Source of the DNA: Phycisphaerales bacterium
Lineage (GTDB): Bacteria; Planctomycetota; Phycisphaerae; Phycisphaerales; SM1A02
Direction: 5' to 3'
Assembly (NCBI GenBank): GCA_030749435.1
Contig: JASMKH010000014.1
Location: 1-61,590 of the forward strand
Length of the DNA: 61,590 bases
This document shows, in pieces, positions 33,357-42,954 of the stretch (positions within the stretch are counted from its first letter, which is position 1; each line of letters begins with the position of its first letter). The notes beneath the pieces were generated by a model. It ran no database searches and had not been told where the DNA came from. It worked only from the letters and a program-made list of their open reading frames with translations. Made by a program: the position numbers and the translations under genes.

Positions 33357-34484
33357 CTACCTCTTCAGGAACGGGAGTTCGCAGACCTCCGCGGCTGCAG
33401 TTGAGCGGCCGAGGTCGACGTCGATCCGAGTCCCTGGCGTGCGAGCGTCACGGTCCACGATGGCCATGGCGATGGACTTCTCGAGCGTCGGGCTGAAGCA
33501 CCCGCTCGTGATGGTGCCGATCTGACGAGCCTCCTGCAGAACCGGCATGCCCTGCCTGGCGGCGCGGCGACCTTCCAGAATCAGCCCGGTAAGCACCTGC
33601 TTCGGGCCGCCGGAGGCGGCAATCGCCTGCAGGGCGTCCTGCCCGATGAAGCGAGGGGTGTCCTCGCCGTGTTCATCCTTATCGAGTGTGACGGCAAAGC
33701 CGAGACCCGCGGTGAGTGGATCGATGTCCTCGGTGATTTCATGGCCATAGAGCGCCATGCCCGCTTCCAGGCGGAGCGAGTCGCGGGCTCCCAGCCCGCA
33801 GGGCCTGACGGTGGTGTCGTCGGCGTCGACGTTGCCGATCAGCATCTTCACCATCTGCCCGGCCACCATCTTCGGAAGGATGACCTCGACGCCGTCTTCG
33901 CCGGTATAGCCGGTTCGCGACACGAGGAACTTCGCGATCAACACCGACTTCTGCGTGAATCGGTATCGCTTGAGATCGGGAATCTCCTTGGAGAACTGGC
34001 TGATCAGTTCCATGACCTTGGGCCCCTGAACAGCGACCATGGCGGTTGACTCGGTTTCATCACGGAGTTTGAAGACGCGGTCGCCTTTGACGGCGGCGAA
34101 GTGGTCCAGGAGTTTCTCGCGGTTGGCCGCATTGCACACCATGATGTACTCGGACTCGCCGATGCAATAGACGAGGACGTCGTCGCGGCATCCGCCATGC
34201 TCATTGCAGACGAGCGAGTACCGAACCTGTCCCGGCTGCATGCCGTTGATCCTGCGGGTGCAGACGGAGTCGAGGAACGCCCTGGCATCGCGACCGGTGA
34301 AGCGCAGACGACCCATATGGGAGACGTCGAACATGCCGCCGCTGGTGCGAACCTGATGGTGCTCCTCGATGATCGACCCGTAGTGCAGCGGCATGTGCCA
34401 GCCTGTGTAGTCGACCAATGTGGCGCCGTGATCGGCGTGGAAGGAATGAAAGGGGGTCTGCCGCAGTGGTGTCATCGTCGCCAT
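33357..34484 (-). CDS. gcvT: Glycine cleavage system aminomethyltransferase (T protein)
   Basis: Transfers the methylene group from the aminomethyl-lipoyl H protein to tetrahydrofolate, releasing ammonia. The 375-residue length and motifs fit (YTGWHMPLHYGS, GGMFDVSHMG, SRTGYTGEDGVEVILP, GLGARDSLRLEAGM with the folate-contacting region). Genes for the H and P proteins are not in the window. It lies 7 bp from the convergent sigma factor gene and 18 bp downstream of lpxD copy 1 on the same strand. Confidence 0.93.
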   Translation of the reverse strand: MATMTPLRQTPFHSFHADHGATLVDYTGWHMPLHYGSIIEEHHQVRTSGGMFDVSHMGRLRFTGRDARAFLDSVCTRRINGMQPGQVRYSLVCNEHGGCRDDVLVYCIGESEYIMVCNAANREKLLDHFAAVKGDRVFKLRDETESTAMVAVQGPKVMELISQFSKEIPDLKRYRFTQKSVLIAKFLVSRTGYTGEDGVEVILPKMVAGQMVKMLIGNVDADDTTVRPCGLGARDSLRLEAGMALYGHEITEDIDPLTAGLGFAVTLDKDEHGEDTPRFIGQDALQAIAASGGPKQVLTGLILEGRRAARQGMPVLQEARQIGTITSGCFSPTLEKSIAMAIVDRDARTPGTRIDVDLGRSTAAAEVCELPFLKR

Positions 34485-34502
34485 TCCGGCATCGTATCGG
34501 GA

Positions 34503-35540
34503 TCAGTCCTTGGCAGCCGTCCGTTCGAGCTTCTTCACGCGGCGGAACAACTCGGCGAGATTGGTTCCAGCCAGCGCGTTTCGTTTGGCCGTGTCGGCAC
34601 TCACTGCCGGGGCACCACCGATCTGGCAGTCGGACGGGATGTCACTGGCGATTCCGGATTGGGCCAGTACCTGCACGCAGTCGCCCACCGTGAGATGGCC
34701 GGCGACCCCGACCTGACCACCGAGAACGACATGGTGCCCAAGGTTGACCGAGCCAGCCACCCCAACGAGCGAGACGAGCAGGCAGTGCGGTCCGATTGAT
34801 GTGCCGTGGCCGATCGAAATGAGGTCCGCGAACTTCGTGCCCTGCCCGATCCTGGTTTCGCCCATGGCAGCCCGCTCGATGACGCAGTTCCCGCCGATCT
34901 CGACGTCGTCTTCGAGGACGACGATGCCGTGCTGAGGGATCTTGTGGTGCTCGCCGGCATGTGTGGCATAGCCGAAGCCGTCATTTCCTACGACAACGCC
35001 GGCATGCAGCGTCACGCGATCACCGAGAACGCAGTGTTCGTGGACGACGGCGTTGGGAAACAGGGTGCAGTCCTCGCCGAGGTGGGCGTCGGTGCCGACC
35101 CAGACCCCCGGATAGAGGTGGCAGCCCGAGCCAATTGAGGCCCCTGCCTCGATGACCACGTTGGGGTGGACCTTCGTATCGGCGCCAATCGTGGCCGTCG
35201 GATGGATGACGGCATGGGTGCTCACGCCGGTCCCGTCATCGCCCATGGGTTCCGGGTGCGTGCGAACGCCCTGGAGCGCGATGACGGCATTGCGGAATGC
35301 GAAGTATGGATCCTTGCAGATCAGGAGGTTGAGCCCATCCGGGCACTCGATGCCGGGGCTGACCAGAACCGCGCCAGCCCTGGTCGTCGTGAGGTGGTCC
35401 TTGTATCTGGCGTTGGCCAGGAACGTGATCTCGTCGGGACCGGCGGTCTCGATTCCGGCGCACCGCTCGATGAGGGCCTCGGCCTCACCCTTGAGTTCGG
35501 CGCCGAGATGCCGGGCCAGTTCCTGCAGTGTCATGCCCAT
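34503..35540 (-). CDS. lpxD: UDP-3-O-acyl-glucosamine N-acyltransferase (LpxD, copy 1)
   Basis: The third lipid A enzyme; adds the N-linked acyl chain to UDP-3-O-acylglucosamine. 345 residues: an N-terminal uridine-binding domain (about 1-100), a left-handed beta-helix of hexapeptide repeats (about 105-300) and a C-terminal helix (AELFRRVKKLE), as in characterised LpxD. The catalytic-His region reads FADLISIGHGTSIG, with the His kept but the neighbouring DN replaced by AD relative to the second copy. GGAG lies nine bases before ATG 35540. It is divergent from bamA, 98 bp apart. Confidence 0.85.
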   Translation of the reverse strand: MGMTLQELARHLGAELKGEAEALIERCAGIETAGPDEITFLANARYKDHLTTTRAGAVLVSPGIECPDGLNLLICKDPYFAFRNAVIALQGVRTHPEPMGDDGTGVSTHAVIHPTATIGADTKVHPNVVIEAGASIGSGCHLYPGVWVGTDAHLGEDCTLFPNAVVHEHCVLGDRVTLHAGVVVGNDGFGYATHAGEHHKIPQHGIVVLEDDVEIGGNCVIERAAMGETRIGQGTKFADLISIGHGTSIGPHCLLVSLVGVAGSVNLGHHVVLGGQVGVAGHLTVGDCVQVLAQSGIASDIPSDCQIGGAPAVSADTAKRNALAGTNLAELFRRVKKLERTAAKD

Positions 35541-35638
35541 CGAGCAGCGCTCCTTCAACCCCGGACGGAGGCTCAGGGTACTCTCCTGCCGCCCCAGACG
35601 GCAGTGAACGGCCCCTGCAGGTATCCTCACAGCCCCGA

Positions 35639-37996
35639 ATGGGTCGCTTCTCAACCATCACGGCGGGTCTGTTGTCGCTTCTGGCTGCCCTTGCGACCGC
35701 GAACGGCGCTCGGCAGGATTCCGATGCGCTTCAGGATCGCCCGATCAGTTCGATTCACGTCGAAGGGTTGGACCGCGTTCCCGAGCAGAAGGTTCTCAAC
35801 AACATCCGGTCCAAAGTCGGCCAGCCTTACGATCCATCGACCGACCAGAGCGACATCTCTCGCCTCACGAGGCTCGGCGACTTTGCCAGCATCGACATCG
35901 TCGCTGAGTTGGAACCTGATGGGACGGTCTCCCTGACCTACATCTTCCGTGAAGAGCGGCTCCTTGCGGCGGTTTCTGTCGTCGGGAACCGCAAGATCAA
36001 CGACGGTGCGTTGCTGGGACCGACCGGGCTTCGCCGGGGGTCGCCCCGCGACGACTTCCTGATCCAGCGAGGGCGTCGGGAGATGGTCGAGCTCTATCGC
36101 ACCAAGGGCTACTTCCTCGCCGAAGTCTCGATCGACATGGAGGAACTCGAGCGTAACGACGTCCTGATTTATGAGGTGATCGAGGGTCCTCGCGTCCGCG
36201 TGCGGGCGATTGAGTTTGCCGGCGCGACCGCCTATCCGGCCAAGGAACTTGCCGCCGAGATCGAAACTACGACCTGGTTTCCGTTTCTTCGCCGCGGCGA
36301 AGTTGACCAGGATCAGCTCGCCGGTGATGTCTCATCACTGCACAAGTACTACTCGGATCGAGGCTGGATCGATGTTCGCGTTGATCGTGAGATCGAGATC
36401 AGTCCGAGCCAGCGTGATGCCAAGGTCGTCTTCCTCATTGAAGAGGGCCGTCGCTACACCGTCGAGGAGATCACTGCATCCGCCGTTGGTGGATCACCCC
36501 TGGAGGTATTCTCCGCGACCCAACTTGCGGCGATCATGACGATCAAGGTCGGCGACGTCTTCCGGCAGGATCTCGTGAATCGTTCTGTCGAGGCGATCGA
36601 GGACGGCTACGGCGTCATGGGATACCTCGATGCGAGCGTGAGCATCCACCCGATCAGGCGGGGCACCTCGACCGGGCTTTCGCTGATCGTGGAGGTACGC
36701 GAGGGCGAGCAGGCGGATGTTGGTCTGGTGAGCATCACCGGCAACACACTCACCAAGGACAAGATCATCCGCACTCAGGTCGGCTTCCGGCCTGGAAGGC
36801 GATTCGACGCTCGGGAAATCGAGCGGACGAAGGAGCGGATCATGGGAACGGGGCTCTTCGGCGACGCGAAGGTCTCGGTCCAGGATCCCGATCCGGATCA
36901 TCCGAAGACCCGCGATGTCGTTGTTGAGATCAAGGAGAAGAACACTGGCTCGATCAATTTCGGCGTTGGCATCGGATCTGACTCCGGTGTGCTCGGAAAC
37001 ATCTCGCTGACCCAGAACAACTTCGACCTCTTCGATGTTCCCGAGACGTTCGGTGAGTTCATCAAGGGGCGGTCATTCCGAGGCGCTGGCCAGAGATTCG
37101 CCATCAACTTTCAGCCGGGCAACGAGATCTTCGCCTATGACATCAGTCTGACGGAGCCTCGCATTTTCGGAACGCCGTACGCGCTGGGCGGCTCGGCCGG
37201 GTATTTCCAGCGGGACTACCACGGCTACACCGAGAAGCGGAGCTCGATCGGGGCGGTCCTGAGTCGACGGCTTGGCGACGTGTGGTACGGATCGCTGCGT
37301 GTTGATGGTGCCAAGGTGAAGCTGACGAATCTGGATGCCGACGAGCCGGTCGACATTCTCGAGGACGCGGGCCCCGAGACGCTCATGAGCCTCGGTGTGG
37401 TGCTGACGCGAACAACCATCGACCGAATGTCAAGGCCGACGCGCGGCAGCCGGATGCAGCTCAATGTGGCCAATTGGGGGCTGCTCGGCGGAGATCGTAG
37501 TTTCAACCGGGCATCCGTCGACTACACGACCTATCTGGCGCTCGATCGCGACTTCCTCGGCCGGACCACGACGCTCAGGCTCGACGCGCAGGTCGGGAAC
37601 ATCTTCGGCGGCTCCGCCCCGACGTACGAACGCTTCTACCTCGGTGGCCGGACACTTCGCGGGTTTGAGTTCCGAACGGTGTCTCCGAAGGGATACGACA
37701 CCGCCGGCAATCTGACCGACAAGCCCGTTGGCGGGACGTTCATGGTGTTTCTCGGAGCCCAGTACCAGCAGCCACTGCTCGGCGAGCTGCTCGATGGCGT
37801 CGTGTTCATCGACTCCGGCACCGTAAACGACGATCCCGGATTTGATCAGTATCGAATGTCCTTCGGCGTGGGCGTGCGGGTGTATATTCCGCAACTTGGT
37901 CCGACGCCACTCGCCTTCGACCTCGCCTTCCCTGTCATGAAGCAGGAAGGCGACGAGAAGCAGTTGTTCAGTTTCTCCGCCGATCTGCCGTTCTGA
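35639..37996 (+). CDS. bamA: Outer membrane protein assembly factor BamA
   Basis: Inserts beta-barrel proteins into the outer membrane. 785 residues: signal peptide (about 1-23), five POTRA domains (about 35-450; for example ISSIHVEGLDRVPEQKVLNN and VGLVSITGNTLTKDKIIRTQ) and a C-terminal 16-strand barrel. The L6 loop motif (LGGRTLRGFEF) is near residue 675 and the last strand ends in Phe (LFSFSADLPF), a barrel-assembly signal. It heads a run with two Skp-like chaperones and lipid A genes, so the operon couples protein and lipid assembly of the outer membrane. ATG 35639 fits the signal peptide. Confidence 0.95.
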   Translation: MGRFSTITAGLLSLLAALATANGARQDSDALQDRPISSIHVEGLDRVPEQKVLNNIRSKVGQPYDPSTDQSDISRLTRLGDFASIDIVAELEPDGTVSLTYIFREERLLAAVSVVGNRKINDGALLGPTGLRRGSPRDDFLIQRGRREMVELYRTKGYFLAEVSIDMEELERNDVLIYEVIEGPRVRVRAIEFAGATAYPAKELAAEIETTTWFPFLRRGEVDQDQLAGDVSSLHKYYSDRGWIDVRVDREIEISPSQRDAKVVFLIEEGRRYTVEEITASAVGGSPLEVFSATQLAAIMTIKVGDVFRQDLVNRSVEAIEDGYGVMGYLDASVSIHPIRRGTSTGLSLIVEVREGEQADVGLVSITGNTLTKDKIIRTQVGFRPGRRFDAREIERTKERIMGTGLFGDAKVSVQDPDPDHPKTRDVVVEIKEKNTGSINFGVGIGSDSGVLGNISLTQNNFDLFDVPETFGEFIKGRSFRGAGQRFAINFQPGNEIFAYDISLTEPRIFGTPYALGGSAGYFQRDYHGYTEKRSSIGAVLSRRLGDVWYGSLRVDGAKVKLTNLDADEPVDILEDAGPETLMSLGVVLTRTTIDRMSRPTRGSRMQLNVANWGLLGGDRSFNRASVDYTTYLALDRDFLGRTTTLRLDAQVGNIFGGSAPTYERFYLGGRTLRGFEFRTVSPKGYDTAGNLTDKPVGGTFMVFLGAQYQQPLLGELLDGVVFIDSGTVNDDPGFDQYRMSFGVGVRVYIPQLGPTPLAFDLAFPVMKQEGDEKQLFSFSADLPF

Positions 37997-38024
37997 GGGC
38001 AATCGGCGAAGCAGGAGCGATCCC

Positions 38025-38654
38025 ATGCAGAGTCTTACACGCGTGTCCTTTCCATCCGTCTGTGTCCTGGCCGCCGCGGTGCTGGCCGTGGGTCTGCTTC
38101 CCGGCGCCATCGCGGAGCAGTCGTCTCGCGAGCCCGTAGCCGTGGTCAATCTGGCCGGCGTGCTGGAGGGTCTGGCTGAGCGGGCGGATGCCGAAGCGGA
38201 ACTCAGGGCGCAAACCGAGCAGATTACCGCAGAGGCCCAGACCAGAGAGTCCGAGGTGCGGTCCCTTCAGGAGGCGCTGGCATCGCTGACCGATGCGGGC
38301 GAGCGACTGATTGCCGAGGAGCAAGTTGACAACGCGGTCGTCCACTTGATGGCATGGCAGGAACTCATGAAGCGGGAGATCGATGTTGAGCGAGCCTTGC
38401 GGCTGGAGAAGATCTACAAGGACATCATGGCCGCGATCGCCGACATGGCCATGAGTGACGGGATCGCGCTCGTGCTCATTCACGACGGGGCGACGGAGAT
38501 CCAGACGAATCCGGATCCGCAGGGCCCGCCGCTGGAGACTCAGGTGCGTCAACAGATTGCCCAGCGCCGCATCGCGTTTGCCGCTGAACGGATCGATCGC
38601 ACGCGGGATGTCATCGTTCGGATGAACAAGGACTATGCCCTCGACGGGCAGTGA
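38025..38654 (+). CDS. Skp/OmpH-family periplasmic chaperone (copy 1)
   Basis: A 209-residue protein: signal peptide (about 1-30, cleavage near AIA), then the OmpH layout of a short beta segment (EPVAVVNLAGVLEGL), two long coiled-coil arms (about 55-135) and a closing segment (GIALVLIHDG). Skp-type trimers hold unfolded outer-membrane proteins on the way to BamA. Its place right after bamA supports this role. It is clearly diverged from the next, second copy. Confidence 0.85.
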   Translation: MQSLTRVSFPSVCVLAAAVLAVGLLPGAIAEQSSREPVAVVNLAGVLEGLAERADAEAELRAQTEQITAEAQTRESEVRSLQEALASLTDAGERLIAEEQVDNAVVHLMAWQELMKREIDVERALRLEKIYKDIMAAIADMAMSDGIALVLIHDGATEIQTNPDPQGPPLETQVRQQIAQRRIAFAAERIDRTRDVIVRMNKDYALDGQ

Positions 38655-38674
38655 GACGGAGAGGACAACCATCC

Positions 38675-39280
38675 ATGAATCGTTACATGATTCGTATCGT
38701 CGCCCTGGCGGCCACGACCGCTGCGGTCGCGCTGGCGTGGACTGCCGGTGCAAGCAAGGCGACGGCTGTTCCGACGGCCGTGGCTACCATCGATCTTCCC
38801 CGTGTACTCGAGGCGCTCGACGAGTCGGCCGCCGAGGTTGCGCGAAGTCAGGCCGCCGGTGAAGCTTTTCAGGGCGAACTCAGGACACGCAAGGAGGACC
38901 TTGACGGTCTCGCCGCAGATCTTGAAGATTTCGTGCCGGGAACGCCCAAGTACGCGGAGGCTGAGCGGGCACTCAAGAAAGCTTCCATCGACATCCGCGC
39001 ATTCATGGGGCTCGTGGATCTTCGCGAGGCGCGAACGACCCAGCGGGCCATGCTTCGGATCTACAACCACATCCGCGATTCGGCGGCCTCGCTCGCTGAG
39101 CAGGAAGGCTATGGGATGGTGATTCTGGATGATTCGGCCATCCCGATTATGGAGAACACCGGCGACGTGCTGGGCGAGATCTCATCACGGCGGGTCCTCT
39201 TCGCGAGCCCGACGCTTGATATCAGCGATCAGCTGATCGAGTACATGAACACGCAGTGGCGCGCTGCCCACGGCGGCTGA
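38675..39280 (+). CDS. Skp/OmpH-family periplasmic chaperone (copy 2)
   Basis: A 201-residue paralogue: signal peptide (about 1-28), start of core [16 protein letters not shown], coiled-coil arms (about 55-130) and closing strand [17 protein letters not shown] 38675 is preceded by AGAGGA nine bases upstream; the frame continues upstream to 38651 without a better site. Two adjacent Skp-like genes suggest either a mixed trimer or specialised clients. Confidence 0.83.
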   Translation: MNRYMIRIVALAATTAAVALAWTAGASKATAVPTAVATIDLPRVLEALDESAAEVARSQAAGEAFQGELRTRKEDLDGLAADLEDFVPGTPKYAEAERALKKASIDIRAFMGLVDLREARTTQRAMLRIYNHIRDSAASLAEQEGYGMVILDDSAIPIMENTGDVLGEISSRRVLFASPTLDISDQLIEYMNTQWRAAHGG

Positions 39281-39281
39281 C

Positions 39282-40325
39282 TTGGGCGAGGGCAGCCTCA
39301 TCTTGACCGCGGCGGACATCGCGTCTCGTGTAGGCGGCGAACTGATCGGTCCGGGCGACCTCGTTGTGGCGGGGTTCGCGGGAATCGACGCGGCGGCTTC
39401 GCACGAACTTGTGTTCATTGCCAGCCAGAGGTGGGCTTCACGCTGGGCAGAGAGCGGGGCGTCGGTCGCATTGGTATCGCGAGGCATCGACGTGCCGGAT
39501 CACGAGGAGACGCAGCGAACGCTGATCGTTGTGGACGATGCTGAGGTGGCGATGATGCTGCTGCTGGACGCGGTGGCCGATGATCTTCGGCCCGGTCCTG
39601 CACCGGGAATCGATGAGCGTGCGCTCGTCAGTGATGCTGCCGAGATCGGATCGGATGTGCACATCGGTGCTGGCGCCGTGATCCAGGCGGACGCCCGCGT
39701 CGGGGAGGGCGCTGTGTTGCACGCTGGGTGCCAGGTTGGCCGAAGTGCCGTGGTCGGCGACGGGGCGGTGATTCACTCCTGCGCGGTGCTTGGCGACTTC
39801 TGCGAACTTGGCGACCGATCGATTTTGCATCAAGGGGCCGTTGTTGGCGCCGAGGGATTCGGGTTCCGGCCCGACCCGGGCACCGGTCTTCCACGCCGTG
39901 TTCCGCATCTGGGAACCGTTCAGGTCGGCGCCGATGTCGAGGTCGGTGCATGTACGTGTATTGACCGGGGCAAGTTTCAGCCAACGATGATCGGAGCGGG
40001 GACGAAAATCGACAATCTGGTGCAAGTGGCCCACAACGTGAAGATCGGTCGCGGCGTCATCATCGCTGGCCAGGCGGGCATTGCCGGATCGGTCCAGATC
40101 GGTGACGGGGCTGTACTGGGTGCTCAGGTGGGGGTCGCTGAGCACGTCACGATCGGTGCGGGGGCCCGGATTGCCGCGACAAGCGGTGTGATGCGGGACA
40201 TCCCCGCCGGCGAGGACTATGCGGGGACTCCTGCCCGTCCAGCCAGGCAGACTTTGCGAGAGGTCGCGGCCCTCCGTAAACTGCCCGCATTGGTTGCCTC
40301 CATGTCGCGACGGGAATCGTCCTGA
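39282..40325 (+). CDS. lpxD: UDP-3-O-acyl-glucosamine N-acyltransferase (LpxD, copy 2)
   Basis: A 347-residue LpxD with the N-terminal domain (about 5-105), hexapeptide-repeat helix (about 110-310) and a canonical catalytic segment [15 protein letters not shown] containing the general-base His. It also has [13 protein letters not shown], a typical LpxD loop. It precedes lpxC-fabZ and lpxA, so this is the copy expected to serve lipid A. No ATG starts the frame: TTG 39282 or TTG 39303 are candidates, the latter with GAGGG ten bases upstream. The second LpxD gene lies 4 kb upstream on the other strand. Confidence 0.88.
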   Translation: MGEGSLILTAADIASRVGGELIGPGDLVVAGFAGIDAAASHELVFIASQRWASRWAESGASVALVSRGIDVPDHEETQRTLIVVDDAEVAMMLLLDAVADDLRPGPAPGIDERALVSDAAEIGSDVHIGAGAVIQADARVGEGAVLHAGCQVGRSAVVGDGAVIHSCAVLGDFCELGDRSILHQGAVVGAEGFGFRPDPGTGLPRRVPHLGTVQVGADVEVGACTCIDRGKFQPTMIGAGTKIDNLVQVAHNVKIGRGVIIAGQAGIAGSVQIGDGAVLGAQVGVAEHVTIGAGARIAATSGVMRDIPAGEDYAGTPARPARQTLREVAALRKLPALVASMSRRESS

Positions 40326-40351
40326 AGCCACAGTCGGGGGCCGGAACCCCA

Positions 40352-41713
40352 ATGGACGAGCAGTCAGCCCCGAGTCAGGAAGCCGACATCGCTGCGAACG
40401 CTCAGGCGACCATCGCGCGAGAGGTCAGCGTGCAGGGCAAGGGACTGATGCACGGTCAGGAGGCGATGTTGACCATGGTGCCGGCACCGGCGGATCATGG
40501 CATCGTCTTTGAGCGAGTCGACCTCGATCCCCCCGTGCGTATTCCCGCCAGAGTTGAGTTCGCCATCGATCGTGATCGGCGGACGGCGATCAGCAGCGGG
40601 GAGGCGGTCGTGGAGACGATCGAACACTGCATGTCGGCGCTGCGGGGCGCGGGTATCGACAACGTGCTGCTGCAGATCGACGGACCGGAGGTGCCGCTCG
40701 GTGACGGGAGCGCCACGGCCTTTGCCGAAGCGATTGCCGAGGCAGGCGTTGAGTTCCAGGATGCCCGGCGTGAACTGCTCAGGATCACCGATCCGATCAT
40801 CCTTCAGGAAGGCAGTGCCGTGCTCGCCGCATTCCCCGCAGCGGGTGACGAGTTTCACGTGCTCTACGAACTCGACTATGAGGGCAACCTGGATCGCATA
40901 CCGCGGCAGTCGTTCGCTTTCACCTTGACCAACGGCGAGTATGACGAACAGGTCGCCACGTCCCGCACGTTCAGTCTCGTGGAAGAAGCCAAGGCGTTGC
41001 AGGAGCAGGGGCTCTGCACGCATCTCTCGCCCTCCGAGGTTCTGGTGGTAGGTGATGACGGGCCCATCGACAACGCGTGGCGGTTCGATAACGAGCCGGT
41101 GAGGCACAAGGTGCTCGATCTGATCGGAGACCTGATGCTGGCTGGGGGGCCTGTCTGCGGACACTTTGTGGCGACCAGATCCGGGCACTCGCTGAACCGA
41201 CGCATGTGCCGCGCGATTCAGGAGCAGGTCAGGGTGCGAGAGCGGACGGAGTTGCTTGAGTCCGGCCGCACGATGGACATTCGGGCGATCCAGCAGATCA
41301 TGCCCCATCGCTACCCGATGCTTCTGGTGGATCGTGTCGTTGAGGTACACGGCAATGAGCGTGCCATCGGCGTCAAGAACGTCACGATCAATGAACCGTT
41401 CTTCACCGGTCACTATCCAGGCACGCCCATCATGCCGGGCGTGCTTATCGTCGAAGCGATGGCGCAGCTGGGTGGTCTGCTGCTCAGCCAGACGCTGGAA
41501 CACACTGGCAAGATCGCGGTGCTGCTCAGTCTTGACAAGGTGAAACTGCGGCATCCGGTGACGCCCGGGGATCAACTGGTTCTCGAGGCGGAGACGGTCC
41601 GGGCGAGCACGCGGACGGCGTCACTGCGTTGTTCGGCTCACGTCGGTTCCAGAGAAGTGGCAGAGGCCCAGATCAGATTCATGATGGTGGATGCTGATCA
41701 GGCACATGGATGA
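40352..41713 (+). CDS. lpxC-fabZ: Bifunctional LpxC deacetylase / FabZ dehydratase fusion
   Basis: 453 residues. LpxC part (about 20-300): zinc-dependent deacetylation of UDP-3-O-acyl-GlcNAc, the committed lipid A step; zinc ligands His92 (ETIEHCMSA), His252 and Asp256 (RHKVLDLIGD) and catalytic His279 (SGHSLN) are present. FabZ part (about 308-450): hot-dog-fold 3-hydroxyacyl-ACP dehydratase with His354 (FTGHYPGTPIMPG) and Glu368 (VEAMAQ). Fusions of these two are known in Bacteroidota and Planctomycetota and place competing users of hydroxyacyl-ACP in one protein. It sits between lpxD copy 2 and lpxA. Confidence 0.95.
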   Translation: MDEQSAPSQEADIAANAQATIAREVSVQGKGLMHGQEAMLTMVPAPADHGIVFERVDLDPPVRIPARVEFAIDRDRRTAISSGEAVVETIEHCMSALRGAGIDNVLLQIDGPEVPLGDGSATAFAEAIAEAGVEFQDARRELLRITDPIILQEGSAVLAAFPAAGDEFHVLYELDYEGNLDRIPRQSFAFTLTNGEYDEQVATSRTFSLVEEAKALQEQGLCTHLSPSEVLVVGDDGPIDNAWRFDNEPVRHKVLDLIGDLMLAGGPVCGHFVATRSGHSLNRRMCRAIQEQVRVRERTELLESGRTMDIRAIQQIMPHRYPMLLVDRVVEVHGNERAIGVKNVTINEPFFTGHYPGTPIMPGVLIVEAMAQLGGLLLSQTLEHTGKIAVLLSLDKVKLRHPVTPGDQLVLEAETVRASTRTASLRCSAHVGSREVAEAQIRFMMVDADQAHG

Positions 41714-41738
41714 GGAGCGGGCTTCCCCGATTTGACAC

Positions 41739-42575
41739 ATGCCAGTGATTCACGAGACAGCGGTCATCGACGCCACGGCGGAGATTGCGGACGACGTGAC
41801 CATCGGTGCTTACAGCGTCGTTGGCCCTTCCGTTCGGATCGGTGCCGGGACTGTGCTTGATGACCATGTCACCGTCGTGGCGAGAACGATGATTGGGCGG
41901 GACAACCGGCTGTACACGGGATGCGTGGTGGGTGGCGATCCTCAGGATCGCAAATACAACGGCGAGGCGACGGACTGCAGGATTGGAGACGGCAACCAGA
42001 TCCGCGAGCATGTGACAATCCACCGGGGAACCGGCAACGGCGGAGGCCTGACCGAGGTCGGATCGAACAACTTGCTGATGGTCGGCTCACACGTGGCCCA
42101 CGACTGCCACATCGGGGATGGCACCATCATCGCCAACCAGGTGATGCTGGCCGGGCATGTCAGGGTCGATGATGGCGCGTCGATCGGTGGCGGTGTGGGA
42201 GTGCACCACTTTGCAACCATCGGACGACTCTCATTCGTCGGAGGACTGGCCCGCGTCTCACGTGATGTGCCTCCATTCATGATTGTCGAAGGGCACCCTG
42301 CCGAGGCGCGGGCGGTCAACGTCATCGGTATGTTGCGGAACGGCTTTGAGCAATCCCACGTGGACGCCATGAAGGAGGCGTTCCGAACGCTGTTCAAGCA
42401 GGCTGGCGCCATGGCCGATCACATTGTGGCGATGCGAGCACGGTTTGCGGCGATCGACGCGGTCATCGCGTTGTGCGACGCCGTGGAGGCGTCGGCCTCG
42501 GGGACGCACGGCCGGGCACGGGAGGCGGGGCGGCACGACGACAAGTGGTCTACCGCCAAGCCGGCGCGGGCGTAG
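41739..42575 (+). CDS. lpxA: UDP-N-acetylglucosamine acyltransferase (LpxA)
   Basis: First lipid A enzyme; moves a 3-hydroxyacyl chain from ACP to UDP-GlcNAc. A 278-residue hexapeptide left-handed beta-helix with GGDPQDRKYNGE, the catalytic His121 in HVAHDCHIG (E. coli His125 region) and a C-terminal helical domain (NVIGMLRNGF). The last ~25 residues are a polar extension. It is the last gene of the bamA-skp-skp-lpxD-lpxC/fabZ-lpxA run; lpxB and later steps are not in the window. Confidence 0.95.
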   Translation: MPVIHETAVIDATAEIADDVTIGAYSVVGPSVRIGAGTVLDDHVTVVARTMIGRDNRLYTGCVVGGDPQDRKYNGEATDCRIGDGNQIREHVTIHRGTGNGGGLTEVGSNNLLMVGSHVAHDCHIGDGTIIANQVMLAGHVRVDDGASIGGGVGVHHFATIGRLSFVGGLARVSRDVPPFMIVEGHPAEARAVNVIGMLRNGFEQSHVDAMKEAFRTLFKQAGAMADHIVAMRARFAAIDAVIALCDAVEASASGTHGRAREAGRHDDKWSTAKPARA

Positions 42576-42633
42576 GACTGCGGCGTTTGAACGAGGGATC
42601 AGGAACACCGCAGGGGTGCCGGGGGGCCTGGCG

Positions 42634-42834
42634 CTACAGATCTTCCTCTTCATCAAGAACGGCGACATCGTCCTCGTCCTCGTCGTCGTCTTCGTAGATC
42701 TCAGACGTTCCGTCGAAGTACCCCTCGTTCTCTTCGTCTTCGATGGGACGCGTGCACGACTGAAGCAGTGCAATCACCGAATGCAGCCATGTCGAGTCGA
42801 AGTCGGCGGGTTGAAGCGTGAGTGTGGTTGACAT
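42634..42834 (-). CDS. Small acidic protein, unknown function
   Basis: A 66-residue protein. The N-terminal ~30 residues look folded (FDSTWLHSVIALLQSC); the C-terminal half is strongly acidic (YEDDDEDEDDVAVLDEEEDL). GAGGAG lies six bases before the ATG, which makes real translation likely. No family is recognised. It is convergent with lpxA and 121 bp from the lipoprotein gene on the same strand. The acidic tail could mimic nucleic acid or bind cations; this is speculation. Confidence 0.55.
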   Translation of the reverse strand: MSTTLTLQPADFDSTWLHSVIALLQSCTRPIEDEENEGYFDGTSEIYEDDDEDEDDVAVLDEEEDL

Positions 42835-42954
42835 GCGGAGCTCCTCGCCGTTGAGCCAACGCCCGACCGGGAATGCGACTCATCTGGTCGAGCCGTTTCG
42901 CCTCCACCGCTGGGGCGCGCGGATTCTACCGAACACGTGCTCGCTCGCAAGTCA

